Source: Streptococcus bovimastitidis (GTDB lineage Bacteria > Bacillota > Bacilli > Lactobacillales > Streptococcaceae). From it: a stretch of DNA of 64,000 nt. The notes under the pieces are model-generated. The model was not told where the DNA came from and did no database searches. It was given only the letters and a program-made list of their open reading frames with translations. Position 1 is the stretch's first letter. Every line of letters starts with the position of its first letter. Location of the stretch: the NCBI RefSeq assembly GCF_001885095.1, contig NZ_LZDD01000001.1, positions 496,001-560,000 of the forward strand, written 5' to 3'. Below, in pieces: positions 1 to 10,580 of the stretch. The position numbers were made by a program, and so were the translations under genes.

Positions 1-2537
1 CAGTAGAACATCTGGTTGAGAAATTTGTTCCGGAAAATTACAATATCTTTTTAGATATTAACCGTCAAAACAAGACTTTTTCAGGTAACGTTGCTATTAA
101 TGGTGAGGCTTTGGACCATCACGTCGCTTTCCATCAAAAAGACCTAGAAATCCATTCAGTATTATTAGACAACGAGGCGATCTCATTCCAAACTAAACAT
201 GATAATGAGACTGTAGAAGTTGACTTACCAGTAACTGGACTTATGACTTTAGTCATTGAATTCTCAGGTAAAATCACAGATAACATGACTGGAATTTACC
301 CATCATATTACACCATTGACGGCCAACAAAAAGAGGTCATTTCGACTCAATTTGAAAGTCACTTTGCTCGCGAAGCCTTTCCGTGTATTGACGAACCACA
401 AGCTAAAGCAACTTTTGATTTAAGCATTAAGTTCGATCAAGAAGAAGGCGAAATTGTCCTTTCTAATATGCCAGAAATCAATGTTGAACTCCGTAAGGAA
501 ACAGGACTTTGGATTTTTGACACAACTCCGAAAATGTCTTCATATCTTCTTGCTTTTGGCTTAGGGGAATTGCAGGGCTTAACAGCAAAATCAAAAAATG
601 GTACTGAGGTTGGTATTTTTGCCACACTTGCTCATCCGAGTAGCTCTCTAGAATTTGCCTTGGATATCGCAGTCCGTGTCATTGATTTCTATGAAGATTA
701 CTTTGGTGTTAAATACCCGATTCCACAATCTTATAACCTTGCCTTACCAGACTTTTCAGCTGGAGCAATGGAAAACTGGGGCTTAATCACTTACCGTGAA
801 ATTTACCTTTTAGTTGATAAAAACTCTACCGCATCCAGCCGTCAACAAGTTGCACTAGTAGTAGCCCATGAGTTAGCTCACCAATGGTTTGGTAACTTAG
901 TAACCATGAAATGGTGGGATGACTTATGGTTGAATGAAAGTTTTGCCAATATGATGGAATATGTATCTGTTGATGCCGTTGAACCATCTTGGAAAATCTT
1001 TGAAGATTTCCAAACAACTGGTGTGCCTTTGGCTTTAAAACGGGATGCTACTGATGGTGTTCAATCGGTTCACGTGGAAGTTAACCACCCTGACGAAATT
1101 AATACCTTATTTGATCCAGCAATCGTTTATGCTAAAGGTAGTCGTCTTATGCACATGTTAAGACGGTGGATTGGTGATGCTGATTTTGCTAAAGGTTTAG
1201 GACTTTACTTTGAAAAACACCAATATGGTAACACAATTGGGCGCGATTTATGGGATGCTCTTGGTCACGCTTCTGGCAAAGATGTTGCAGCCTTTATGGA
1301 TGCTTGGTTAGAGCAACCTGGCTATCCTGTTGTGACGCTTTCTGTTGAGGGTGATAACTTGCGCATCAGCCAAGATCAATTCTTCATCGGTGAACATGAA
1401 GAAAGTGACCGCATTTGGCCAATTCCTTTAAATGCTAGCTGGACTGGTTTACCAGAAACACTCGCAGAAAAAGAAATTGTCATTCCAAATTTCAGTCAAC
1501 TTGCTCAAGCAAATCAAGGACCTTTACGTCTTAATACAGAGAATACAGCTCATTATATCTCTAATTATAAGGGGCAATTATTCCAAGATATTCAGGAGCA
1601 ATTAAACCTCCTTGATCAAACAAGTTTACTTCAAATTATTCAAGAACGTCGCCTATTAGCAGAGAGCCAATTGATTTCATATTCTGAACTTGTACCATTA
1701 ATTGCCTCACTTAAAGATGCTAAATCCTTTATGGTTGCCTCAGCTATCAATCAGGTTCTTGTTGGACTCAACCGTTTTGTTGATGAAGATACTGCAGAGG
1801 AAGCTGCCTATAATCAATTAGTAAAAGAGATTTTCCAAGCAGATTATGAATTACATGGTTTTGATAAAAAAGCTGATGAATCAGATGAAGCTGAAATGGT
1901 ACGTCAAATTGCTTTAGGTAATTTAGTTACAACTGGCTACCAACCAGTTATCGATAAAGCTCATGACGTTTTTGGTAAATACGCAGATGATATCAGCAAA
2001 TTACCAGCAGCAACACGTCGTTTTGTCCTCGTTAACGAAATGAAACATTTTGAATCAGAAGACTTGCTTGATCAATACTTTGACACCTACATTGCTACTA
2101 ACGATAATAATATTCGTGTTGACCTTGCTTTAGCAATGGCTAGAACTCATAGTCAAAAAGCTTTAGGAAGAATTCTTGTTAGTCTTAAAGATAAAGCAAT
2201 TGTCAAACCACAAGATTTATCCATGTGGTATAATTTCCTTCTCTCTCAAGACTTTAGTCAAGAGAAAGTTTGGGAGTGGGGTCGTAGCGATTGGGAATGG
2301 ATAAAAGCTGCCTTAGGTGGTGATATGAGCTTTGATAAGTTTGTTATCTACCCTGCAAATATCTTCAAAACCCAAATTCGTTTAGATGAATATAAATCTT
2401 TCTTTAAACCTAAATTAGATGATATGGCTATTAGCCGTAACATTAAAATGGGTATCAATGAAATTGCTGCTCGTGTGACCTTAATGGCTAATCAAAAAGA
2501 AGCCGTATCAAATGCTTTGAATGATATGACCATTTAA
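1..2537 (+). CDS. pepN: Aminopeptidase N (M1 family), 5' end cut by the window
   Basis: This is a cytoplasmic zinc metallopeptidase that removes N-terminal residues from peptides, typically lysine, arginine and leucine, during peptide nutrition. The reading frame is open from base 3, so the gene starts just outside the window; compared with streptococcal PepN (about 845 aa) only about three residues are missing. The exopeptidase motif GAMENWG and the zinc site HELAH with the downstream NESFA glutamate are both present, followed by the long helical C-terminal domain. A terminator follows at 2565-2600, so the gene is probably transcribed separately from ciaRH. The first in-window ATG (111) lies inside the M1 N-terminal domain and is not the real start. 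Confidence 0.96.
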   Translation, partial: VEHLVEKFVPENYNIFLDINRQNKTFSGNVAINGEALDHHVAFHQKDLEIHSVLLDNEAISFQTKHDNETVEVDLPVTGLMTLVIEFSGKITDNMTGIYPSYYTIDGQQKEVISTQFESHFAREAFPCIDEPQAKATFDLSIKFDQEEGEIVLSNMPEINVELRKETGLWIFDTTPKMSSYLLAFGLGELQGLTAKSKNGTEVGIFATLAHPSSSLEFALDIAVRVIDFYEDYFGVKYPIPQSYNLALPDFSAGAMENWGLITYREIYLLVDKNSTASSRQQVALVVAHELAHQWFGNLVTMKWWDDLWLNESFANMMEYVSVDAVEPSWKIFEDFQTTGVPLALKRDATDGVQSVHVEVNHPDEINTLFDPAIVYAKGSRLMHMLRRWIGDADFAKGLGLYFEKHQYGNTIGRDLWDALGHASGKDVAAFMDAWLEQPGYPVVTLSVEGDNLRISQDQFFIGEHEESDRIWPIPLNASWTGLPETLAEKEIVIPNFSQLAQANQGPLRLNTENTAHYISNYKGQLFQDIQEQLNLLDQTSLLQIIQERRLLAESQLISYSELVPLIASLKDAKSFMVASAINQVLVGLNRFVDEDTAEEAAYNQLVKEIFQADYELHGFDKKADESDEAEMVRQIALGNLVTTGYQPVIDKAHDVFGKYADDISKLPAATRRFVLVNEMKHFESEDLLDQYFDTYIATNDNNIRVDLALAMARTHSQKALGRILVSLKDKAIVKPQDLSMWYNFLLSQDFSQEKVWEWGRSDWEWIKAALGGDMSFDKFVIYPANIFKTQIRLDEYKSFFKPKLDDMAISRNIKMGINEIAARVTLMANQKEAVSNALNDMTI

Positions 2538-2564
2538 AATATTGATTTAAAAAGATGAAGATAT

Positions 2565-2600
2565 AAGAGGTTGATCACCAAAAGGGACAACCTCTTTTTT
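2565..2600 (+). terminator. Rho-independent terminator of pepN
   Basis: AAGAGGTTG (2565-2573) pairs with CAACCTCTT (2588-2596), followed by a T run. Confidence 0.8.
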
Positions 2601-2776
2601 GTTTGCGAAACTCGTATTGATTCAAATCTAATTCTAGCTGCTAAGCAATTGTAAGCTTTCAAATGAATGCTCTTTAGCAGAGCTAAATGCTATCCAAACT
2701 ATTGGGTGGGGGATCAATTTTTTCTCATATTCTAGCTTTTACGGCCTATTTTTAGAAAAAGTTAAGGCAATTGTGG
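2601..2776. other. Non-coding stretch between pepN and ciaR
   Basis: No open frame of useful length or recognisable RNA was found here. The only structure seen is an 8-bp match between CTGCTAAG near 2637 and CTTTAGCAG near 2671, and a G-rich patch near 2705-2711. I assign no function. Confidence 0.4.
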
Positions 2777-2782
2777 TATGAT
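2777..2782 (+). promoter_or_regulatory. Probable ciaRH promoter (-10)
   Basis: An extended -10 element, TGGTATGAT (2774-2782), precedes ciaR by about 50 bases. The -35 region is poor. The paired TTTAAG repeats typical of CiaR sites are not seen; only one half-site-like TTAAG occurs near 2762. Confidence 0.5.
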
Positions 2783-2832
2783 TTATAGTAATAATAATGC
2801 TTTGCAAGACTTGTAAAGTAATAGGAGTAACG

Positions 2833-3507
2833 ATGATAAAAATATTACTTGTAGAAGATGATCTTAGTTTATCAAATTCCATTTTTGATTTTTTAGATGA
2901 TTTTGCAGATGTGGTCCAGGTTTTTGATGGGGATGAAGGGTTATTTGAAGCTGAGAGTGGCGTCTATGATTTGATTTTATTAGATTTGATGCTTCCTGAA
3001 AAAAATGGTTTCCAAGTACTCAAAGAATTGCGGGAAAAAGATATCAAAACGCCTGTCCTTATTATGACTGCCAAAGAAGGCTTAGATGACAAGGGACATG
3101 GTTTTGAACTTGGAGCTGATGATTATTTGACTAAACCTTTTTACTTGGAAGAATTAAAAATGCGCATCCAAGCCCTATTGAAGCGAACTGGCAAGTTCAA
3201 TCAACATCTTATCACTTACGGTGATTTAACGGTTGATTTAGACCGTAATGCCGTTATGGTAAACGATAAGAGTGTCGAATTACTGGGAAAAGAGTATGAT
3301 TTGCTGATTTATTTATTGCAAAATCAGAATGTTATTCTTCCCAAATCACAAATCTTTGATCGCATCTGGGGTTTTGATAGTGATACTACAATTTCTGTCG
3401 TCGAGGTTTATGTTTCTAAAATCCGCAAAAAATTAAAAAAAACAGATTTTGCTGCTCATTTACAAACACTTAGAAGTGTTGGCTATATTCTAAAGACAAA
3501 TGACTAA
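2833..3507 (+). CDS. ciaR: Response regulator CiaR
   Basis: This is an OmpR/PhoB-type response regulator, partner of the CiaH kinase; in streptococci the pair controls envelope stress, beta-lactam tolerance, competence and bacteriocin genes. The receiver domain has the acidic pocket EDD, the phosphoacceptor Asp in [10 protein letters not shown] and the conserved Lys in DYLTKPF. The C-terminal winged helix ends in RSVGYILK. I start at 2833 ([10 protein letters not shown], 224 aa, the normal CiaR length) with AGGAG just upstream. The longer frame from 2797 adds twelve residues not found in the family. The stop overlaps the start of ciaH by 8 bases, which implies translational coupling. Confidence 0.95.
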   Translation: MIKILLVEDDLSLSNSIFDFLDDFADVVQVFDGDEGLFEAESGVYDLILLDLMLPEKNGFQVLKELREKDIKTPVLIMTAKEGLDDKGHGFELGADDYLTKPFYLEELKMRIQALLKRTGKFNQHLITYGDLTVDLDRNAVMVNDKSVELLGKEYDLLIYLLQNQNVILPKSQIFDRIWGFDSDTTISVVEVYVSKIRKKLKKTDFAAHLQTLRSVGYILKTND

Positions 3508-4819
3508 ATATAAAGCAATTCTTAAATCTGATAACTTTGACCGTTTTTTCCATTTTTTTGCTGTTTTTACTGGAATTTTCGTGGTCATGACGATTATCAT
3601 TTTACAAATTATGAAAGTCGGGGTCTATTCTTCAGTCGATTCTAGCTTAACAGCGGTAGCTAACAATGCAACTACTTACGCAGATCGAACGATGGAACGG
3701 ATTTCTTCCTTTTATTTCTACAGTCAAGACCTCAATATCAAAACCAATTTTGATGATATTAAAGGAAAAGGCGGGGATCAACCAGTTGCTAATACTGATA
3801 TTATTTTGTTCAGTTCAAATGGAACAGTCATTAATACTTTTGATGCTCTCTCAAACTTTCACAATTTCTCCTTTAAGCGTAGTGATTTGAATGAGATAAA
3901 GACCCGTCGCTTAGTCAATTACTATGGTCATGAAGAAAAATTTCATACCATTACGGTTAGGGTTAATTCGAACAACTATCCTTCGGTTGCTTATTTAATG
4001 GCTGTTGTTAACGTGGAACAGTCTGAAAAAACGAGTGAGCGTTATGAAACTATTATTATTGTGGTTATGGCCATTTTCTGGCTGATTTCGATTTTAGCAA
4101 GTATCTATTTGGCTAATTGGAGTAGTAAACCCATTCTTGAAAGTTATGAAAAGCAGAAGATGTTTGTTGAGAACGCCAGTCATGAATTAAGGACGCCTTT
4201 GGCCGTGCTTCAAAATCGCTTAGAATCTCTTTTCCGTAAGCCCAATGAAAGTATTCTTGATAATAGCGAAGCTATTGCGTCTAGCTTAGATGAAGTTCGA
4301 AATATGAGACTTCTGACGACGAATTTGCTTAATTTAGCCCGTCGGGATGATGGCATTAAACCAGAATTGGAACTAGTAGGACGCCCCTTTTTCGACGCTA
4401 TTTTTGAGAATTACCAGTTAATCGCCGAAGAATATGGTAAGAGTTTTGAAGCAAGTAACACTATTACAAAGACATTCAAAATGGACAAGTCTTTGATGAA
4501 GCAGGTTATGACTATTCTTTTTGATAATGCTATTAAATATACGGATGATGACGGCCAGATTAAAATGTCGATTACTAGCAAGGATCGTTACCTTACACTA
4601 AGAGTTGAGGACAATGGTCCCGGTATTAAAGATTCTGATAAAAAGAAAATTTTCGACCGTTTTTACAGGGTTGATAAGGCTAGAACACGAAGTCGCGGGG
4701 GATTTGGTCTTGGGCTTGCTTTAGCCCAGCAAATCGTTAATGCTTTAAAAGGGAGTATTCAAGTTAAGGACAATCACCCTAAAGGAACACTATTTGAAGT
4801 TAAATTACCAATAAACTAA
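3500..4819 (+). CDS. ciaH: Sensor histidine kinase CiaH
   Basis: This is the membrane sensor kinase of the CiaRH system. It has an N-terminal membrane segment (about residues 15-38), an extracytoplasmic domain to about residue 185, a second membrane helix, then a HisKA domain with the phosphorylatable His in [10 protein letters not shown]. The ATPase domain shows N (DNAIKY), G1 (DNGPGI) and G2 (GFGLGLAL) boxes. Length (439 aa) and position directly after ciaR fit the family. Transcription ends at the hairpin at 4820-4855. Confidence 0.95.
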   Translation: MTKYKAILKSDNFDRFFHFFAVFTGIFVVMTIIILQIMKVGVYSSVDSSLTAVANNATTYADRTMERISSFYFYSQDLNIKTNFDDIKGKGGDQPVANTDIILFSSNGTVINTFDALSNFHNFSFKRSDLNEIKTRRLVNYYGHEEKFHTITVRVNSNNYPSVAYLMAVVNVEQSEKTSERYETIIIVVMAIFWLISILASIYLANWSSKPILESYEKQKMFVENASHELRTPLAVLQNRLESLFRKPNESILDNSEAIASSLDEVRNMRLLTTNLLNLARRDDGIKPELELVGRPFFDAIFENYQLIAEEYGKSFEASNTITKTFKMDKSLMKQVMTILFDNAIKYTDDDGQIKMSITSKDRYLTLRVEDNGPGIKDSDKKKIFDRFYRVDKARTRSRGGFGLGLALAQQIVNALKGSIQVKDNHPKGTLFEVKLPIN

Positions 4820-4855
4820 AAAACAGCAAGGAAGCTAATTCTTCCTTGCTGTTTT
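4820..4855 (+). terminator. Terminator of ciaRH
   Basis: A perfect 15-bp stem begins AAAACAGCAAGG (4820-4834) and pairs with 4841-4855 across a six-base loop; the 3' arm ends in T residues. Confidence 0.85.
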
Positions 4856-4871
4856 AATATTTGTTAAAAAG

Positions 4872-4893
4872 AAAAAACTCCTGGTGGAGTTTT
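4872..4893 (-). terminator. Terminator of rpsT
   Basis: AAAACTCC and GGAGTTTT pair across a 4-nt loop; read on the minus strand a T run follows. Confidence 0.75.
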
Positions 4894-4906
4894 CATTGGA
4901 TATTTA

Positions 4907-5140
4907 TTAGCCAAGTTTTGCAGCAAGACGTGCTTTATCGCGGCTAGCTTTGTTAGCGTGAATCAAACCTTTTGATTCTGCTTTGTCGATGCTTGAAGAA
5001 GCAGCGCGGTAAAGCTCTTCAGTTGGGTTAGCTTCAAATGCTTTGATAGCAGTACGCATAGCTGATTTTTGTGCTGAATTTTTTTCGTTTGCTTTAATGT
5101 TTAATTCTGCACGTTTGATAGCTGATTTAATATTTGCCAA
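4907..5140 (-). CDS. rpsT: 30S ribosomal protein S20
   Basis: S20 is a primary 16S rRNA-binding protein of the small subunit. The product is short, basic and helical, reading [12 protein letters not shown] at its N-terminus and ending [12 protein letters not shown] place the start at a TTG (5140), giving 77 aa. GGAGG lies 7 bases upstream of that TTG, which is ideal spacing. The longer 80-aa frame would begin at a GTG (5149) that overlaps the Shine-Dalgarno itself and so cannot use it. S20 genes often have non-ATG starts as part of autoregulation, so the TTG may matter for expression. Confidence 0.93.
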   Translation of the reverse strand: MANIKSAIKRAELNIKANEKNSAQKSAMRTAIKAFEANPTEELYRAASSSIDKAESKGLIHANKASRDKARLAAKLG

Positions 5141-5208
5141 TGTTTTCACCTCCGTATTAATCTAACTACACTATTATATAGAAATAATGTTTGTTTGGCA
5201 AGTCATAT

Positions 5209-6129
5209 TCATTTTTTGATGAAAATTTCGTCAATTTTATGGTCAGATGCTTTGTGAAGGATGATCTGGGCCCGATTTCGAGTAGGTTCAATATAGTTTT
5301 CTAAGTTGACCAGGTTAATCGTCTTCCAAACCTCTTTTGCAAAAGCAACTGCTTCATCGCGTGGCATTGCAGCATATTCTGTATAAAAACTGGTCTCATC
5401 ATCTTTTGCTAGATCAAGAATACTTTCAAAGCGTTCAATATACCAATTTTCAATATGTTTACTGTCGGCATCAATATAGATTGAAAAGTCGAAGTAATCA
5501 TTCATGTATAGGCGATCATTTTGTTGATTTTGGAAAACATTGATCCCTTCAACGATTAAAAAGTCAGGACTTTCAATTGTCTGTTTTGTATCTGATAAAA
5601 TATCGTAAGTTTCATGGGAGTAGACTGGGACTTCAGTGGTCACTCCATTTTTCATAGCATCTAGGAAGTTGAGAAGGAGTTCCATATTATATGACTCAGG
5701 AAAACCTTTGCGATTTAAGATACCATGTTCTGTCAGATAATCATTTGGGTATAGAAATCCATCTGTCGTAACTAATTCTACCTTGCTAGATTTGAATGTT
5801 CTGGATAATAGCAGTTGTAGTAGGCGACTTGTTGTTGATTTGCCGACAGCCACTGAGCCAGATATTCCGATGATAAACGGTCTATAATGAGCATCTTTTT
5901 TCAAAAAAAGACTCTTGGAGAAAGAAAGATTCTCTTGATTGATTTTATAAATTTGAATCAAATTAAGTAGTGGTAAATAAACTTCAATAACATCAGTAAT
6001 ATTAATGTTATCGTTTAAACTCTTAATGGTTTCTAGCTCATCTTCAGTTAATAAGGGACGCGATTTTTGATGGAGTAATTTCCAAGATTCTCGAGTCATT
6101 TTGATAAAATTGATAAATTCGTTAGTCAT
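5209..6129 (-). CDS. coaA: Pantothenate kinase, type I
   Basis: This enzyme phosphorylates pantothenate with ATP, the first and usually rate-controlling step of coenzyme A synthesis. The P-loop is [12 protein letters not shown] (about residues 93-104) and the family motifs TTDGFLYPN and VEGINVFQ follow. The 306-aa length is normal for the feedback-inhibited CoaA type. AGGAG lies upstream of the ATG at 6129. The gene is divergent from the methyltransferase-pdp run and 60 bases downstream of rpsT on the same strand. Later CoA genes and a probable pantothenate transporter lie at 16-18 kb. Confidence 0.95.
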   Translation of the reverse strand: MTNEFINFIKMTRESWKLLHQKSRPLLTEDELETIKSLNDNINITDVIEVYLPLLNLIQIYKINQENLSFSKSLFLKKDAHYRPFIIGISGSVAVGKSTTSRLLQLLLSRTFKSSKVELVTTDGFLYPNDYLTEHGILNRKGFPESYNMELLLNFLDAMKNGVTTEVPVYSHETYDILSDTKQTIESPDFLIVEGINVFQNQQNDRLYMNDYFDFSIYIDADSKHIENWYIERFESILDLAKDDETSFYTEYAAMPRDEAVAFAKEVWKTINLVNLENYIEPTRNRAQIILHKASDHKIDEIFIKK

Positions 6130-6231
6130 ATGATCTCCTATTTGAGTGACAGTAGGCTTATTATATCATGTTGAAAAAAAAATTAAAAAAATTTTCAACT
6201 ATTATTTGGGAAATTCACATATTTAGCAAGC

Positions 6232-6246
6232 ATGTAAGCGCTACAT
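6232..6246. promoter_or_regulatory. cre-like palindrome, imperfect (candidate CcpA site)
   Basis: ATGTAAGCGCTACAT has symmetric ATGTA/TACAT arms around AGCGC. It resembles a catabolite-responsive element (consensus TGWAARCGYTWWCA) with one base missing from the right arm. It lies about 150 bases upstream of the nucleoside catabolic operon, where carbon control would make sense. Confidence 0.4.
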
Positions 6247-6285
6247 TCAGATATTCATAAATCTTTAATAATTATAAATCGTAAT

Positions 6286-6302
6286 GTTCGCTTATTACGA
6301 AC
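6286..6302. promoter_or_regulatory. PurBox-like inverted pair upstream of the nucleoside operon
   Basis: GTTCG (6286-6290) and CGAAC (6298-6302) form an inverted pair within AATGTTCGCTTATTACGAAC. CGAAC is the core of Gram-positive PurR sites. A -10 element, TAGAAT, lies at 6358-6363, so the pair sits about 70 bases before the likely transcript start. That is close to the activator position known for Lactococcus PurR. Confidence 0.55.
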
Positions 6303-6394
6303 AATAGTGTAAGAAAGCTTGAAAAACAAGCGTCTTGTAAACCATTTCAAAGTATGTTAGAATGTATAAGCATCTAAAATGGATAGGAAACGCT

Positions 6395-6985
6395 ATGAGT
6401 AAAATGTATTACGATGAAAATCCAGATAGTCAACATGACATCCATGAATTAAAAGTGGTCCTTTTGGATCAATCTTTTACTTTTTATTCTGATTCTGGTG
6501 TTTTTTCAAAAAAAATGATTGATTTTGGGAGTCAAGTCCTGCTCTCTACACTATCTTTTGAAAAAGGAGAAAAGTTACTTGATGTGGGCTGTGGTTATGG
6601 TCCACTAGGCATTAGTTTAGCTAAAGTGCAAGGTGTTGAAGCGACCTTAATTGACATCAATAATCGTGCCATTGAATTGGCAAAAAAGAATGCCCTTAAA
6701 AATAATGTCACTGTTACGATCTATCAATCTAATATATATGAACAAGTGAAAGGTTCCTTTGACCATATCATCAGCAATCCTCCTATCAGGGCTGGTAAAA
6801 AGGTTGTCCATGAAATTATTGAAAAGGCTTATGATTTTCTAAATGCTAATGGCGATCTGACAATTGTGATTCAAAAAAAACAAGGAGCACCTAGTGCTAA
6901 AGAAAAAATGGATAGCATTTTTGGGAATGTGGACATACTAAAAAAAGATAAAGGCTATTATATTTTAAGGAGTGTTAAAGCATGA
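6395..6985 (+). CDS. Class I SAM-dependent methyltransferase (RsmC-like)
   Basis: The product resembles the C-terminal catalytic half of 16S rRNA m2G1207 methyltransferase (RsmC/YbxB type). The SAM-binding motif LLDVGCGYGPLGISLA is followed by the target-base motif NPP(I). I start at 6395 (MSKMYYDENPD, 196 aa), which has AGGA upstream; the longer frame from 6362 has no ribosome-binding site and an atypical N-terminus. Its stop overlaps the pdp start by 4 bases (ATGA type), so the two genes are translationally coupled. The substrate is inferred from family resemblance. Confidence 0.85.
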   Translation: MSKMYYDENPDSQHDIHELKVVLLDQSFTFYSDSGVFSKKMIDFGSQVLLSTLSFEKGEKLLDVGCGYGPLGISLAKVQGVEATLIDINNRAIELAKKNALKNNVTVTIYQSNIYEQVKGSFDHIISNPPIRAGKKVVHEIIEKAYDFLNANGDLTIVIQKKQGAPSAKEKMDSIFGNVDILKKDKGYYILRSVKA

Positions 6986-8259
6986 GAGCCGTAGATTTAA
7001 TACAGAAAAAAAGAGATGGCAAGGAATTGTCAACTCAAGAAATAGAATGGTTAATTTCAAATTATGCTAAAGGAGATGTTCCGGACTATCAAATGTCTGC
7101 CTTCGCTATGGCGGTTTATTTCAAAGGAATGTCTACTCGCGAAACCAGAGATTTAACCATGAGCATGGTAGCAACTGGTGATCAAATTGATTTATCAGCT
7201 ATATCAGGAGTGAAGACTGATAAACACTCAACTGGTGGAGTGGGTGATAAAGTTACCTTAATTTTAGCTCCTTTAGTCGCAAGTTTTGGTGTACCCGTTG
7301 CCAAAATGAGCGGTCGCGGTTTGGGTCATACAGGTGGAACACTTGATAAATTAGAGTCTATAAAAGGATATAACATCAACATTAGCCAGGAAGATTTTAT
7401 TAAACAAGTACAAGATATTGGCTTGTCCGTTATTGGTCAATCTGATCAATTGGTTAAGGCTGATAAACTTTTATATGCACTTCGTGATGTCACTGCAACG
7501 GTTGATATTATTCCATTAATTGCTAGCTCAGTGATGAGCAAAAAAATTGCTGCTGGTGCTGATAGCATCTTATTGGACGTTACTGTTGGTGACGGTGCTT
7601 TTATGAAGACACTTGAGGATGCTGAAAAATTATCGCGTCTCATGGTTGACTTAGGAAAAGAAGTTGGACGTAAAACAATAGCAGTTATTACTGATATGAG
7701 TCAACCTGTTGGACAAGCTATTGGTAACCGTCTAGAGGTATTAGAAGCAATTCAAATTATGCAAGGGAAAGGTAGAGCTGATGTCACTGATTTTATCTGT
7801 GAATTAGGACAGCAAATGCTAGAACTTGCAGGTGTTAGCAAATCACTAGATGATATTAAGGATCATTTGGTGTCAGGTCAAGCGCTTAAAAAGTTTGAGG
7901 AAATGATTATAAGCCAAGGTGGCGATTTGGATGATCTTTACCGACCTGTGAATGTTAGTCATAAAGTTGAGATTTTTGCCAAAGATAGTGGTTACGTTTC
8001 GGAAATACCAGCCTTAGAATTTGGTCTGTTTGCTATGAAACTGGGTGCAGGTCGAGCTGTCAAAACCGATCCATTAGATTATGAAACAGGGATTGTTTTT
8101 GATAAAAAAGTTGGTGACAAAGTCACAAGCGGAGATCGTATTGCAGTCATCTATTCTAACCAGGAATTATGTCAAAATGTGATTACAGAATTCGAAAAAA
8201 ATGTTAAAATAGGAGTAGAGCAAATTGCTCCTAAAGAGATTTTAGAAATCATTTATTGA
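6982..8259 (+). CDS. pdp: Pyrimidine-nucleoside phosphorylase
   Basis: The enzyme cleaves uridine, thymidine and deoxyuridine with phosphate to give the free base and (deoxy)ribose 1-phosphate. The phosphate-binding KHSTGGVGDK segment and the family signature SGRGLGHTGGTLDKLE are intact, and the 425-aa length is normal. It lies between the methyltransferase (overlap of 4 bases) and deoC (8 bases apart). The deoxyribose phosphate it releases is the precursor of the DeoC substrate after mutase action, so the order fits a nucleoside catabolic operon. Confidence 0.96.
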   Translation: MRAVDLIQKKRDGKELSTQEIEWLISNYAKGDVPDYQMSAFAMAVYFKGMSTRETRDLTMSMVATGDQIDLSAISGVKTDKHSTGGVGDKVTLILAPLVASFGVPVAKMSGRGLGHTGGTLDKLESIKGYNINISQEDFIKQVQDIGLSVIGQSDQLVKADKLLYALRDVTATVDIIPLIASSVMSKKIAAGADSILLDVTVGDGAFMKTLEDAEKLSRLMVDLGKEVGRKTIAVITDMSQPVGQAIGNRLEVLEAIQIMQGKGRADVTDFICELGQQMLELAGVSKSLDDIKDHLVSGQALKKFEEMIISQGGDLDDLYRPVNVSHKVEIFAKDSGYVSEIPALEFGLFAMKLGAGRAVKTDPLDYETGIVFDKKVGDKVTSGDRIAVIYSNQELCQNVITEFEKNVKIGVEQIAPKEILEIIY

Positions 8260-8267
8260 GGTAAACT

Positions 8268-9306
<1,039 letters not shown>

Positions 9307-9396
9307 TCTGACTTAAATTTTGTTATTTAGCCATAAGGCTATATATATTATTTCAGCAAGTGATTGCTAGAAACATTTTTAGGAGGGTTCATTTTC

Positions 9397-10452
9397 ATGA
9401 ACAAGAAATTTATTGGTCTTAGTTTAGCTTCTGTAGCCTTATTGAGTTTGGCAGCATGTGGCCATCGCGGTCCTTCAAAATCTGATAGCAAAAATGCTAA
9501 AACAGATTTAAAAGTAGCTATGGTTACTGACACTGGTGGTGTTGATGATAAATCATTCAACCAATCAGCTTGGGAAGGTATGCAAGCTTGGGGTAAAGAA
9601 AACGGACTTAAAAAAGGTTCTGGTTTCAACTACTTCCAATCTAATAGCGAATCTGAGTATGCAACAAACATGGATACTGCAGTAGCAGATGGTTACAAAG
9701 TAATCTACGGAATTGGATTCGCTCTTAAAGATTCAATTTCTAAAGCAGCAAAAGATAACGCTGACACTAAATATGTTATCGTTGATGATGTTGTTGAAGG
9801 TCAAGACAATGTTGCAAGTGTAACATTTGCTGATCATGAAGCAGCTTACCTTGCAGGTATTGCAGCAGCTAAAACAACTAAAACTAAAACTGTTGGTTTC
9901 ATCGGTGGTATGGAAGGTACAGTAATCACTCGTTTTGAAAAAGGTTTCATTGCTGGTGTTAAATCAGTTGACGATACTATCAAAGTTAAAGTTGATTATG
10001 CTGGTTCATTTGCTGATGCCGCTAAAGGTAAAACTATCGCTGCAGCACAATATGCTGGTGGCGCAGACGTAATCTACCAAGCAGCTGGTGGTACTGGTGC
10101 TGGTGTGTTTAACGAAGCTAAAGCTGAAAATGAGAAAAAAGCTGAATCTGAAAAAGTTTGGGTTATCGGTGTAGACCGTGACCAAAAAGATGAAGGTAAC
10201 TACACTTCTAAAGATGGCAAAAAAGCTAACTTTGTATTAGCATCATCAATCAAACAAGTTGGGAAATCAGTTCAACTTATCAATAAACTTGTTGAAGAAG
10301 ATAAATTCCCAGGTGGAAAAACTACAGTTTATGGTCTTAAAGACGGTGGTGTTGACTTAGCAGCAACTAACCTTTCTGACGATGCTGTAAAAGCAATCAA
10401 AGAAGCAAAAGATAAAATTATTGCTGGCGACGTCAAAGTTCCAGAAAAATAA
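9397..10452 (+). CDS. bmpA: BMP-family nucleoside-binding lipoprotein
   Basis: This is the extracellular substrate-binding lipoprotein of a nucleoside ABC importer (BMP/Med/PnrA family). The signal peptide ends in the lipobox LAAC, giving a lipid-anchored Cys near residue 23. The mature protein has family motifs DTGGVDDKSFNQSAW near its start and GVDRDQKDEG later. I start at 9397 (351 codons) because AGGAGG lies 11 bases upstream. The upstream frame to 9364 has no ribosome-binding site. It follows cdd and precedes the three transporter genes, separated from them by a terminator at 10464-10490; partial read-through would give the usual excess of binding protein. Confidence 0.94.
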   Translation: MNKKFIGLSLASVALLSLAACGHRGPSKSDSKNAKTDLKVAMVTDTGGVDDKSFNQSAWEGMQAWGKENGLKKGSGFNYFQSNSESEYATNMDTAVADGYKVIYGIGFALKDSISKAAKDNADTKYVIVDDVVEGQDNVASVTFADHEAAYLAGIAAAKTTKTKTVGFIGGMEGTVITRFEKGFIAGVKSVDDTIKVKVDYAGSFADAAKGKTIAAAQYAGGADVIYQAAGGTGAGVFNEAKAENEKKAESEKVWVIGVDRDQKDEGNYTSKDGKKANFVLASSIKQVGKSVQLINKLVEEDKFPGGKTTVYGLKDGGVDLAATNLSDDAVKAIKEAKDKIIAGDVKVPEK

Positions 10453-10463
10453 TCCTAAATGTT

Positions 10464-10490
10464 GAGCGACCTTAGTCGGTCGCTCTTTTT
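10464..10490 (+). terminator. Terminator between bmpA and the ABC transporter genes
   Basis: GAGCGACC (10464-10471) pairs with GGTCGCTC (10478-10485), followed by five T residues. Confidence 0.85.
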
Positions 10491-10492
10491 AG

Positions 10493-10545
10493 ACTGAGAC
10501 AATTTTTGTCTCAGTAAAGCTTGCGACTAGTGGCAGGCTTTACTG
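10493..10545 (+). repeat. Two overlapping, mutually exclusive stem-loops upstream of nupA
   Basis: ACTGAGAC (10493-10500) pairs with GTCTCAGT (10508-10515). CAGTAAAGC (10512-10520) pairs with GCTTTACTG (10537-10545). The bases 10512-10515 belong to both, so only one hairpin can form at a time. Neither is followed by a T run, so these are not simple terminators. Confidence 0.6.
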
Positions 10546-10580
10546 AAATAAAAGTGTGAATTGAAAGGAAGCCCGATCCT

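Noticed and set aside
9348-9629. 93-aa frame on the minus strand within bmpA
   Set aside because: It lies opposite the real bmpA coding sequence, has no ribosome-binding site and has biased composition. The same reasoning removes the other antisense and out-of-frame open frames, for example within topA and nupA.
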